Positions 52,154 to 64,000 of a stretch of 64,000 bases of DNA are shown here, in pieces. Position 1 is the stretch's first letter; the number at the start of each line of letters is the position of its first letter. The position numbers and the translations under genes are program-made. Under the pieces are notes generated by a model. That model was not told the DNA's origin and searched no databases. It saw only the letters and a list, made by a program, of their open reading frames with translations. Origin of the DNA: Cupriavidus alkaliphilus (GTDB lineage: Bacteria > Pseudomonadota > Gammaproteobacteria > Burkholderiales > Burkholderiaceae); the NCBI RefSeq assembly GCF_900094595.1, contig NZ_FMAD01000011.1:1-64000 (forward strand), read 5' to 3'.

Positions 52154-52903
52154 ATGAGCGCATCTTCTCTTTCCGGCAAGGTAGCCGTGATCCTCGGCGG
52201 CAGCGGTGGCATTGGCCTTGCGGCCGGCGAGGCGCTGGCGCGCCTGGGCGCCAGCATCGTGCTGGCGGGCCGCGATGCCGACAAGACGGCCAGCGCCGCG
52301 GCCGCGCTGCCGGCCGGCAACCACCTCGCCGCGGTGACTGAGATCGGTGACAGCGCATCGCTGCGCCAGCTGGCCGACGCGGCCAGCCACCACTACGGGC
52401 GGGTAGATATCCTGGTGAACAGCGCCGGCTTTACGCGAGCCATTCCGCATGCCGACCTCGACGCACTGGACGACGCCCTGATCGACGCGCTGTTCGCTAT
52501 CAACTGGCGCGGCCCGTTCGCCGCGATCCGCGCATTCGCGCCGCTGCTGCGTGCCAACGGCGACGGGCTGGTGGTCAATGTCGGCTCCATCGCGGGCCGC
52601 ACCGGGCAGGGCAGCAACGTGGCCTATTGCGCGGCCAAGGCCGGCCTGGACGTCATGGCGATGTCGCTGGGACGCGCGCTGGCGCCCGACATCCGCGTGC
52701 TCAATGTCTCCCCGGGCGTGGTCGACACAGGATTCGTGCCGGGGCGCGATGACAGCTTCAACGAGCGCGCTGCCAGGGCCACGCCGCTGCGCCGCATCGG
52801 CCAGGCGCAAGACGTGGCCGATGCCATCGCCGCCTGTGCCACTTCGCTGCGCTTCGCCACCGGTACCACCATCGTCGTCGATGGCGGCCGCCAGCTGGGC
52901 TAG
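52154..52903 (+). CDS. Short-chain dehydrogenase/reductase
   Basis: A 249-residue SDR. NAD(P) motif GGSGGIGLAAGEAL, NSAG loop (ILVNSAGFTRA), catalytic S-Y-K as VGSIAGRTGQGSNVAYCAAKAGLDVMAMS, and C-terminal TGTTIVVDGGRQL. It lies 41 bp downstream of the dioxygenase in the same operon. The substrate is unknown; in this context a ring-cleavage intermediate or a cyclic diol that is dehydrogenated to a catechol-type compound are candidates. Confidence 0.88.
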   Translation: MSASSLSGKVAVILGGSGGIGLAAGEALARLGASIVLAGRDADKTASAAAALPAGNHLAAVTEIGDSASLRQLADAASHHYGRVDILVNSAGFTRAIPHADLDALDDALIDALFAINWRGPFAAIRAFAPLLRANGDGLVVNVGSIAGRTGQGSNVAYCAAKAGLDVMAMSLGRALAPDIRVLNVSPGVVDTGFVPGRDDSFNERAARATPLRRIGQAQDVADAIAACATSLRFATGTTIVVDGGRQLG

Positions 52904-52941
52904 GCCGTAGCCACACCAATCACACAACTCCTGACAACGAC

Positions 52942-53826
52942 ATGCATGCACGCAAGACCATCATCACCTGCGCGGTGACCGGCAACATCGTCACCCCCGA
53001 GCAGCACCCGGGCCTGCCCGTCACCCCGGCACAGATCGCCGATGCCGCACTGGAGGCTGCCGAAGCCGGCGCCGCCGCCGCCCATATCCATGTGCGCGAC
53101 CCGGAAACCGGGCGCCCGTCGATGTCGCTCGACTATTACGCCGACGTCATGGACCGGATTCGCAAGCGCAACCGCTCGCTGATCATCAACCTCACCACCG
53201 GGCCTGGCGGGCGCTTTGTGCCGAGCGAGCACGAGCCGCGCGTGGCCGCGCCCGGGACGACGCTGCTGCACCCGTCGAAGCGGGTCGAGCACATTGCCGC
53301 GCTGCGGCCGGACGTATGCTCGCTCGATCTGAACACCATGAATTCCGGTGCCGACGTGGTTATCAATACGCCGGCCAACGTGCGCAAGATGGCGGGCATC
53401 ATCCGTGCCGCGGGCGTGATGCCGGAGCTGGAGATCTTCGATTCGGGGGACCTCAACATGGCCGTCGATTTCATCCGCGAAGGGGTGCTGGACGGCCCCG
53501 GGCTCTGGACCTTCGTGCTGGGTGTCAAGTATGGCTTTGCGCCCACGCCGGAGACGATCTTCTACGCCCGCAACATGCTGCCCGCGGGCGCGCACTGGTC
53601 CGCCTTTGGCATCGGCCGCGCGGAGTTTCCTATCGTCGCGCAGGCGTGGCTTGCCGGCGGCCATGTGCGTGTCGGACTGGAAGACAACATCTACCTGGAG
53701 AAGGGCGTGCTCGCGCCCGACAACGCCGCGCTGGTCGCCAAGGCGCGCGGTATCGTCCGCTCGCTTGGCGGCGAGCTGGCCTCGCCGGCGGAGGCGCGCC
53801 GCACCCTGGGCCTGCGCGAGGCCTGA
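52942..53826 (+). CDS. Beta-keto acid cleavage enzyme (BKACE, DUF849)
   Basis: A 294-residue TIM-barrel enzyme of the BKACE family, which condenses a beta-keto acid with acetyl-CoA to form acetoacetate and a new CoA ester. It starts ARKTIITCAVTGNIVTPEQHPGLPVTPAQIADAALEAAEAG; H48 and H50 in AAHIHVRDPETG are the presumed metal ligands. LNTMNSG, LEIFDSGDL and HVRVGLEDNIYLEKGVLA are also typical. Its place in a ring-cleavage operon suggests that the keto acid is 3-oxoadipate or a relative; that is inference. Confidence 0.9.
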   Translation: MHARKTIITCAVTGNIVTPEQHPGLPVTPAQIADAALEAAEAGAAAAHIHVRDPETGRPSMSLDYYADVMDRIRKRNRSLIINLTTGPGGRFVPSEHEPRVAAPGTTLLHPSKRVEHIAALRPDVCSLDLNTMNSGADVVINTPANVRKMAGIIRAAGVMPELEIFDSGDLNMAVDFIREGVLDGPGLWTFVLGVKYGFAPTPETIFYARNMLPAGAHWSAFGIGRAEFPIVAQAWLAGGHVRVGLEDNIYLEKGVLAPDNAALVAKARGIVRSLGGELASPAEARRTLGLREA

Positions 53827-53866
53827 AGCAACTGCCGCAACAGATTTCAATCAAACCGTAGCCATC

Positions 53867-54844
53867 ATGAACGTTATCCGAGTCAACCAGAAAGCCAACG
53901 ATATCGAGACCCTGCAGCTGGAACTGCAAGGCATGCCGCGTCCGCAAGCAGCGGCTGACCAGTGCATCATCGAAGTCGCCAGTGCCGGGGTCAACCCCAG
54001 CGACGTCAAAGCCACGCTGGGCCTGATGCCGCATGCGGTCTGGCCGCGCACACCCGGCCGCGACTATGCCGGCCTGGTGGTCGACGGCCCGTCGCAACTG
54101 CTGGGGCTGCAGGTGTGGGGCAGCGGCGGCGAGCTGGGCATTCGCCGCGACGGCACGCATGGCAAGTACCTGCGCATCGACGCCGCCGCGGTGCGCGCCA
54201 AGCCGGAATCGGTATCGCTGCTGGAGGCCGGCGCGGTGGGCGTGCCGTTCATCACTGCCTATGAAGGCCTGCGCCGCGCGGGCATGCCGCAGGCCGGCAG
54301 CACCGTGCTGGTGTGCGGCGGCAACGGCAAGGTGGGACAGGCCACCATCCAGATCGCCACAGCGCTGGGCGCACGTGTCTTTGCCGTGGAACGCACGGCG
54401 CAGCCTTACCGCGGCCATGCGAGTGGCCAGGTCCGCATGATCGATGCCAGCCGCGAGCCGATTGTTGAGGTCGTGCTGGGCGAGACCGGCGGGCATGGCG
54501 CGGATATCGTCTACAACACTGTCGGCAGTCCGTACTTCGAGCAGGCCAACCGGAGCATGGCGATCGGCGCTACGCAGATCTTTATCTCTACGATCGAGAA
54601 GCCGGTGCCGTTCGATATTTTCGCCTTCTATCGCGGCCAGCACACCTATGTCGGCGTGGACACGCTGGCGCTCGACAGCAACGCCTGCGCCCGCATCCTG
54701 GACCAGCTCGCGCCGATGTTCGCAAGCGGCTTGCTGCGGCCGTTCCCGGTACTGCCCGACTACACCTATTCGCTGGCGCAGGCCAGCGACGCCTATCGTG
54801 CCGTGCTGCAGGGCGCGACGGAACGCGTGGTGCTCAAGCCATGA
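53867..54844 (+). CDS. MDR-family oxidoreductase (quinone reductase-like)
   Basis: A 325-residue medium-chain dehydrogenase/reductase without the structural zinc cysteines. The N-terminal part has VASAGVNPSDVKATLGLMPHAVWPRTPGRDYAGLVV, and the cofactor domain has VLVCGGNGKVGQATIQIATALGARV. The family usually reduces enones or quinones with NADPH. It lies 40 bp after the BKACE gene and overlaps the cupin gene (ATGA). It is not an iron-type maleylacetate reductase, although it could fill that role. Confidence 0.85.
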   Translation: MNVIRVNQKANDIETLQLELQGMPRPQAAADQCIIEVASAGVNPSDVKATLGLMPHAVWPRTPGRDYAGLVVDGPSQLLGLQVWGSGGELGIRRDGTHGKYLRIDAAAVRAKPESVSLLEAGAVGVPFITAYEGLRRAGMPQAGSTVLVCGGNGKVGQATIQIATALGARVFAVERTAQPYRGHASGQVRMIDASREPIVEVVLGETGGHGADIVYNTVGSPYFEQANRSMAIGATQIFISTIEKPVPFDIFAFYRGQHTYVGVDTLALDSNACARILDQLAPMFASGLLRPFPVLPDYTYSLAQASDAYRAVLQGATERVVLKP

Positions 54845-55182
54845 ACATCACCCGCTTCGCTCAGGCGCCGGCTTACTTTCCGGCCAACCATGAGGGCATG
54901 CATTGCCTGCGCCTGCAGGGCCATGAAGCCGGACCCGCGGCGTCCCTGTGGCTTGGCGTCTCGGTGCTGCTGCCGGGAGGGCATACCGCGCTGGATGCCT
55001 CGGCGGTGGAAAAGCACTACGTCGTGCTGGAGGGCGAGGTCTGCATCCGCACGCCGGAACAAGCGGCATTGCTGGGACAGTTCGATTCGGTCCGGCTTGC
55101 GCCCGGAGAAGCGCGCCAGGTATCGAATCCGGGGAATCGCCCGGCAATGCTGCTGCTGGCGATGCCGTTCCCGACAGGCTGA
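54841..55182 (+). CDS. Cupin-domain protein
   Basis: A 113-residue single-domain cupin. The barrel has SLWLGVSVLLPGGHTALDASAVEKHYVVLEGEVCIRT and LAPGEARQVSNPGNRPAMLLLAMPFP. Of the usual metal set, one histidine (GGHTAL), E in VEKHY and a second histidine are visible in motif 1. Its start overlaps the reductase stop. It probably isomerises or stabilises an unstable intermediate, or binds a metal-chelated substrate; no reaction can be assigned. It is the last gene of this operon. Confidence 0.8.
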   Translation: MNITRFAQAPAYFPANHEGMHCLRLQGHEAGPAASLWLGVSVLLPGGHTALDASAVEKHYVVLEGEVCIRTPEQAALLGQFDSVRLAPGEARQVSNPGNRPAMLLLAMPFPTG

Positions 55183-55198
55183 TTTTTTGATGCTGGTC

Positions 55199-55212
55199 TG
55201 CAAACGATTGCA
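55199..55212. promoter_or_regulatory. LacI-family operator 2 (porin operon)
   Basis: TGCAAACGATTGCA differs in one of fourteen positions from operator 1 at 51149-51162. It lies 82 bp before the porin ATG and 16 bp after the cupin stop. Confidence 0.83.
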
Positions 55213-55294
55213 GAAACAAGTGTCCGGCTTGCCGGGCGCAGCGATCACGACAGCCAGGACATCCACGACAACCACCACAAGGAAGGGAGACACA

Positions 55295-56404
55295 ATGACA
55301 ATCGCCCCCATGCGCAGACGCGCCTGGCTGCTGGCAGCCAGCGCCGCGGCCGGCTGGGCCGGGCAGGCTGGCGCTCAGTCCAGCGTGACCCTGTATGGTC
55401 GCCTTAACACGGCACTGGAATATGCCCGCGCCAGCACGGCCACCGATGGCACGCATCTCGGCGGCACCGGCCGGCTGACCAACAACCGCTCTGTCTTCGG
55501 CATGCGCGGAGAAGAGGGCCTGGGCGGCAGCCTGAAGGCCATCTGGCAGATCGAAAGCAATCTGTCGCTGGATAACGGCCAGGGCCAGATCGCTGGCCGC
55601 AATTCGCGCATCGGCCTGCAGGGCAAGGCCGGCACCTTGTTCATGGGCCACTGGCAGACGCCCTATACCGAGGCGACCGCGGGCTATGACCCGTATTACC
55701 CCACCACCGCCGGATATATGGCGCTGATGGGCAACGGGTCGGCGTCGAGCACGGACAACGTGCAGGACACCAGCGCCTTCGACCGTCGCCAGAAGAACAT
55801 CATCGTCTACAAGACGCCCTCGCTGGCAGGGTTCAGCGGTGCCGCGGCCTGGGGCGTCAACGAGGAAAAGCTCAGCGTGCCGCGCAATCCGGGGCTGTAT
55901 TCCTTCTCCGCGGCGTATGACAACGGTCCGCTGAACGTGGTGCTGGCGTACGAACTCCACCAGCACTACCAGACCGCTGGGCGCAATGACGATGCGATCA
56001 AGGCGGGCGTGTCCTACAAGTTTCCCAGCACGACCGTGGCGCTGGTCTATGAACGGCTGCACTACCGCACCGCATCCGGCGATCTGACGCGTAACGGCTA
56101 CTACGCGTCGCTAGTGCAGAAACTGGGGCCGGGCAGCATGCGGGTGGGCGTGGCGCTGGCCGCTAATGGTGCGGGCAATGCCACGGAGACGGTGGGCTTT
56201 TTCCGCAGCGGCGCGGAGACGGGGGCCACGCAGGTGACGGTGGGCTACGACTATCCGCTGTCCAGGCGCACCGCGCTGTACGCCTACTACAGCCGCATTC
56301 ACAACAAGCGCAATGCGACCTACGACTTTGCCATCAATGAACTGGGCGTCAGCGCCGGCGCCGACCCGCAGACCATTGCCCTGGGCATGCGCCATTTCTT
56401 CTGA
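55295..56404 (+). CDS. Beta-proteobacterial general porin
   Basis: A 369-residue trimeric-porin-type barrel. The signal peptide ends GQAGAQS. The mature start SSVTLYGRLNTALEYA, NNRSVFGMRGEEGLGGSLKAIWQIESNL and the C-terminal aromatic GMRHFF are family-typical. GGAAGGGAGA precedes the ATG. With the Bug receptor that follows, it would bring a substrate across the outer membrane. LacI operator 2 sits in its promoter region. Confidence 0.92.
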   Translation: MTIAPMRRRAWLLAASAAAGWAGQAGAQSSVTLYGRLNTALEYARASTATDGTHLGGTGRLTNNRSVFGMRGEEGLGGSLKAIWQIESNLSLDNGQGQIAGRNSRIGLQGKAGTLFMGHWQTPYTEATAGYDPYYPTTAGYMALMGNGSASSTDNVQDTSAFDRRQKNIIVYKTPSLAGFSGAAAWGVNEEKLSVPRNPGLYSFSAAYDNGPLNVVLAYELHQHYQTAGRNDDAIKAGVSYKFPSTTVALVYERLHYRTASGDLTRNGYYASLVQKLGPGSMRVGVALAANGAGNATETVGFFRSGAETGATQVTVGYDYPLSRRTALYAYYSRIHNKRNATYDFAINELGVSAGADPQTIALGMRHFF

Positions 56405-56446
56405 GGCGTGCCGCGTCGACCCCATCCGGTAGTGAGGAGACAGACC

Positions 56447-57430
56447 ATGATTCGATTCATCCGAGGCGCCGTGGTGGCGCTGACCTCGTCATTGATGCTT
56501 GCCGCCGCGCCCGCCGCGGTGGCCCAGGCACCGTACCCCGGCAAGCCGATCCGCCTGGTGGTGCCGTTTTCCGCGGGCAGTGCCACCGACATCCTGGCGC
56601 GCATCATCGGCACCAAGATGGGGGAAGGCGGTACCTACCAGGTGATCGTCGACAATCGCCCCGGCGCCGGCGGCACACTCGGCGCGACCGGGGTCGCCAA
56701 GGCGGCGCCGGATGGCTACACGCTGATCCTGGTGTCGGTGGGCCATGCGATCAACGCCACGCTGTATCCCAGACTGGCTTACGACACGGTCAAGGATTTT
56801 GCGCCGGTGTCGCTGGTGGCGACGGTGCCCAATGTGCTGGTGGTCAACGCCGGCAGCAAGTACAAATCGGTGCGCGACCTGGTGACGGCTGCCAGGGCGG
56901 CGCCAGGGACGCTGAATTTCGACTCGGCTGGCTCCGGCAGCTCCACGCATCTCAGCGGCGAGATGTTCAGGATGCAGGCGGGCATCGATATCGTCCATAT
57001 CCCGTACAAGGGCACGGGGGAGGCGCTGACCGACGTCATGGCCGGCCGCGGCGACATGATGTTCGCCCCAACGGTGTCGGCCATGCCGTTCGTGCGGCAG
57101 GGCAAGCTGCGCGCGCTGGCGGTCACGACGGCCAGACGCAGCAGTTCTCTGCCCGATATTCCGACCGTGGCGGAATCCGGCCTGCCGGGCTATGCCTTCG
57201 ACTCGTGGTTCGGCATCCTGGCGCCGGCTGGCACGCCGAAGGAGATCATCGATACCCTCAACGCGGAAATCGGCAAGGCGCTGGCCGCGCCCGACGTGCG
57301 CGAACGGCTGGCCGCGCAGGGGGCAGAGCCGAAGCGCTCGTCGCCGCAGGAATTCGCGTCGTATATCCAGGCAGAGATCGGCAAGCTTGCGCCGGTCATC
57401 CGCCAATCCGGGGCGATTGCGGGGCAGTAG
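56447..57430 (+). CDS. Bug/TctC-type periplasmic solute receptor
   Basis: A 327-residue receptor for a small organic acid. Signal peptide ends AAVAQAP; fold starts YPGKPIRLVVPFSAGSATDILARIIG and has GAGGTLGATGVAKAAPDGYTLILVS and IVHIPYKGTGEALTDVMAGR. GAGGAGA precedes the ATG at 56447. It lies 42 bp after the porin gene. It is the second Bug receptor of the window, about 30-40 percent like the one at 47907-48908 as judged roughly by eye. A permease is not encoded nearby. Confidence 0.9.
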   Translation: MIRFIRGAVVALTSSLMLAAAPAAVAQAPYPGKPIRLVVPFSAGSATDILARIIGTKMGEGGTYQVIVDNRPGAGGTLGATGVAKAAPDGYTLILVSVGHAINATLYPRLAYDTVKDFAPVSLVATVPNVLVVNAGSKYKSVRDLVTAARAAPGTLNFDSAGSGSSTHLSGEMFRMQAGIDIVHIPYKGTGEALTDVMAGRGDMMFAPTVSAMPFVRQGKLRALAVTTARRSSSLPDIPTVAESGLPGYAFDSWFGILAPAGTPKEIIDTLNAEIGKALAAPDVRERLAAQGAEPKRSSPQEFASYIQAEIGKLAPVIRQSGAIAGQ

Positions 57431-57512
57431 CGCCGGGGGACAGGGCGCCGGGGAAGGAATTGCGCGCTGGCTTAAAATGGCGTACTCCCATCCTTTCCGG
57501 CCCTCACCCTCC

Positions 57513-58544
57513 ATGCCCGAGAGCAAGCGCCTCACCCTCAAAGACCTGGCTGCCGAGATCGACGTGCATTACTCGACCGTGTCGCGGGTGATGAATCCGG
57601 CGACGCGGCATCTCGTGGCAGAGGACGTGGCGGCGCGCGTGCTGGCCGTTGCCGAGGCGCGCGGCTTTTCTCCCAACCGCATCGCCGCCGGCTTGCGCAC
57701 CCAGCGCTCCGGGTTGGTCGGCGTGGTGCTGCCCGATATTGCCAACCCCGTGTTTCCGCCGATCCTGGCCGGGATCGAGGTGGTGCTGGCGCAGCAGGGC
57801 TATGTGCCGATCGTGGTCAATGCGGGAAGCGACAAGCGCAGGCAGCGGTTTGTGATCGACCAGCTGCTCGGGCGGCAGGTCGAAGGGCTGGTGCTGGCCA
57901 CCGCGGAACGGGAGGATCCGCTGCTGGAGTATTGCCAGGCACGGCACGTCCCCGTGGTGACGGTCAACCGCGGCGAAGGCTCGGGCAGCGTGTCCTCCGT
58001 CGAAAGCGACAGCATGCGGGCCATGCAGCTGACCGTCGATCACCTGGTGGAGCTGGGTCATCGCCGCATCGGGCATATCGCCGGGCCGGCATCGCTGTCG
58101 ACTGGCCACCTGCGCCGCGAGGGCTTTATCCAGGCCGTCAGGCGCCATCGCCTGCGTCGCGCGGACTGGCACGTGGTCGAGGCATCCAGCTACTCCCGCA
58201 ATGCGGGCCGGGTCGCGTGCGAGCAGCTGCTCAAGGTGTTTCCTGCGCTGACCGCGATTGCGGCGGCCAATGACCTGGTCGCGATGGGCTGCTATGACCA
58301 CCTGCGCGAGCACGGCCTGCGTTGCCCCGACGACATCTCGGTCATCGGCCACAACGACATGCCGTTCGTCGATGCACTGACACCACCGCTGACGACCATC
58401 CGGATCGCCGTGCACGAGATGGGCGAGGAGGCGGCGCGCCTGCTGCTCAGGAAGATCAGCAAGCCGGCCTCGGATCCGGTCACCGTGCAGTTGCAGCCAC
58501 ACCTCATTGTGCGAGGATCTACGGCGGCGCCGCGCAAGGGGTGA
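57513..58544 (+). CDS. LacI-family regulator
   Basis: A 343-residue repressor. The helix-turn-helix and hinge are LTLKDLAAEIDVHYSTVSRVMNPATRHLVAEDVAARVLAVAEARGFSPNRIAAGLRTQRS. The periplasmic-binding-like effector domain has VGVVLPDIANPVFPPILAGIE and FVDALTPPLTTIRIAVHEMGEEA. It is the natural candidate to bind the two 14-bp operators at 51149 and 55199. An in-frame ATG at 57477 is possible. It follows the Bug gene by 82 bp and may be co-transcribed with it. Confidence 0.9.
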   Translation: MPESKRLTLKDLAAEIDVHYSTVSRVMNPATRHLVAEDVAARVLAVAEARGFSPNRIAAGLRTQRSGLVGVVLPDIANPVFPPILAGIEVVLAQQGYVPIVVNAGSDKRRQRFVIDQLLGRQVEGLVLATAEREDPLLEYCQARHVPVVTVNRGEGSGSVSSVESDSMRAMQLTVDHLVELGHRRIGHIAGPASLSTGHLRREGFIQAVRRHRLRRADWHVVEASSYSRNAGRVACEQLLKVFPALTAIAAANDLVAMGCYDHLREHGLRCPDDISVIGHNDMPFVDALTPPLTTIRIAVHEMGEEAARLLLRKISKPASDPVTVQLQPHLIVRGSTAAPRKG

Positions 58545-58715
58545 AACGCCGCCCGGGCGGAGCCCGGGCACCCGCTCGGCGATTCCCCAATGGAGTCAAG
58601 CGGCAATCCGCGGCGAAGTCCGTCCGCAAGCGGCTGGGCCCCGGCCGCCGCGCCATCGCGCGGCAACCCCGCCGGTCCGGGGCAATCGATACGAATTCGT
58701 GTCCAACCTGATAGA

Positions 58716-58731
58716 CTGTATGGATGTACAG
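58716..58731. promoter_or_regulatory. LexA-like SOS box upstream of the UvrA-like gene
   Basis: CTGTATGGATGTACAG fits the LexA consensus CTG-N10-CAG, with the outer CTGT/ACAG both complete. It lies 53 bp before the GTG start, as expected for an SOS-regulated gene. Confidence 0.8.
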
Positions 58732-58784
58732 TGGTCGGGACGTGTCCCGCCCTTCCCTTAACGTCCTGATCCGAAAGAGAAACC

Positions 58785-64000
<5,216 letters not shown>

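Overview
The window is GC-rich, densely coding chromosomal DNA of a beta-proteobacterium, most probably Burkholderiaceae and most like Cupriavidus/Ralstonia. The reasons are the two Bug/TctC-type solute receptors, the beta-proteobacterial porin, the MetE/MetR pair, a BKACE gene, many LysR regulators and the codon bias. This assignment is inference from gene content, since no search could be run. I see no insertion sequence, prophage, CRISPR array or integrase.

Layout. 1-5490 (minus): a lipid A aminoarabinose operon in the order arnT, an SMR-type flippase gene, arnB, arnC and arnA, with ArnA split into separate formyltransferase and decarboxylase genes. 5935-8377: a secreted hypothetical protein, a small repeat protein and an amino-acid-type periplasmic binding protein. 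8738-17834: a complete type I secretion operon (ABC exporter, HlyD-type adaptor, a 1306-residue RTX/VCBS protein, TolC-type channel). 17933-21974: a DUF2917 protein, a GcvA-type LysR regulator, an MFS transporter with a translationally coupled 45-residue protein, and an acyltransferase-3 protein. 22200-27539: an operon resembling the URC uracil-catabolism pathway (URC1-like GTP cyclohydrolase paralogue, URC4/DUF1688, uracil phosphoribosyltransferase, RutR-like regulator, cytosine deaminase) behind a RutR-like palindrome. 27568-31020: tRNA-Leu with a strong promoter, a GGDEF protein, an envelope hypothetical and tRNA-Arg. 31101-33437: a Nudix/metallo-beta-lactamase fusion and a small lipoprotein. 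33582-36484: a transporter, YciI, catC, pcaD operon for the lower catechol pathway. 36723-44045: a DUF1254 lipoprotein, divergent metE/metR with a perfect MetR site, an Lrp regulator facing an ACT-like protein, a membrane protein and ribA. 44155-45354 is a decayed gene. 45458-47873: MarR, a secreted serine hydrolase and a DUF4440 protein. 47907-58544: two adjoining catabolic blocks. 58785 to the end: a very long UvrA-type protein with two UvrA halves in one reading frame, behind a LexA-like SOS box.

How the parts work together. The 51-58.5 kb block reads as one regulon. An intradiol dioxygenase, an SDR, a BKACE enzyme, an MDR reductase and a cupin form one operon; a porin, a Bug receptor and a LacI regulator form the next. 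Each operon is preceded by an almost identical 14-bp LacI-family palindrome. In the uracil block, a salvage enzyme (Upp), a deaminase feeding uracil and the two URC proteins lie under one presumed pyrimidine-sensing repressor. These two blocks and the double UvrA are the most interesting parts of the window.
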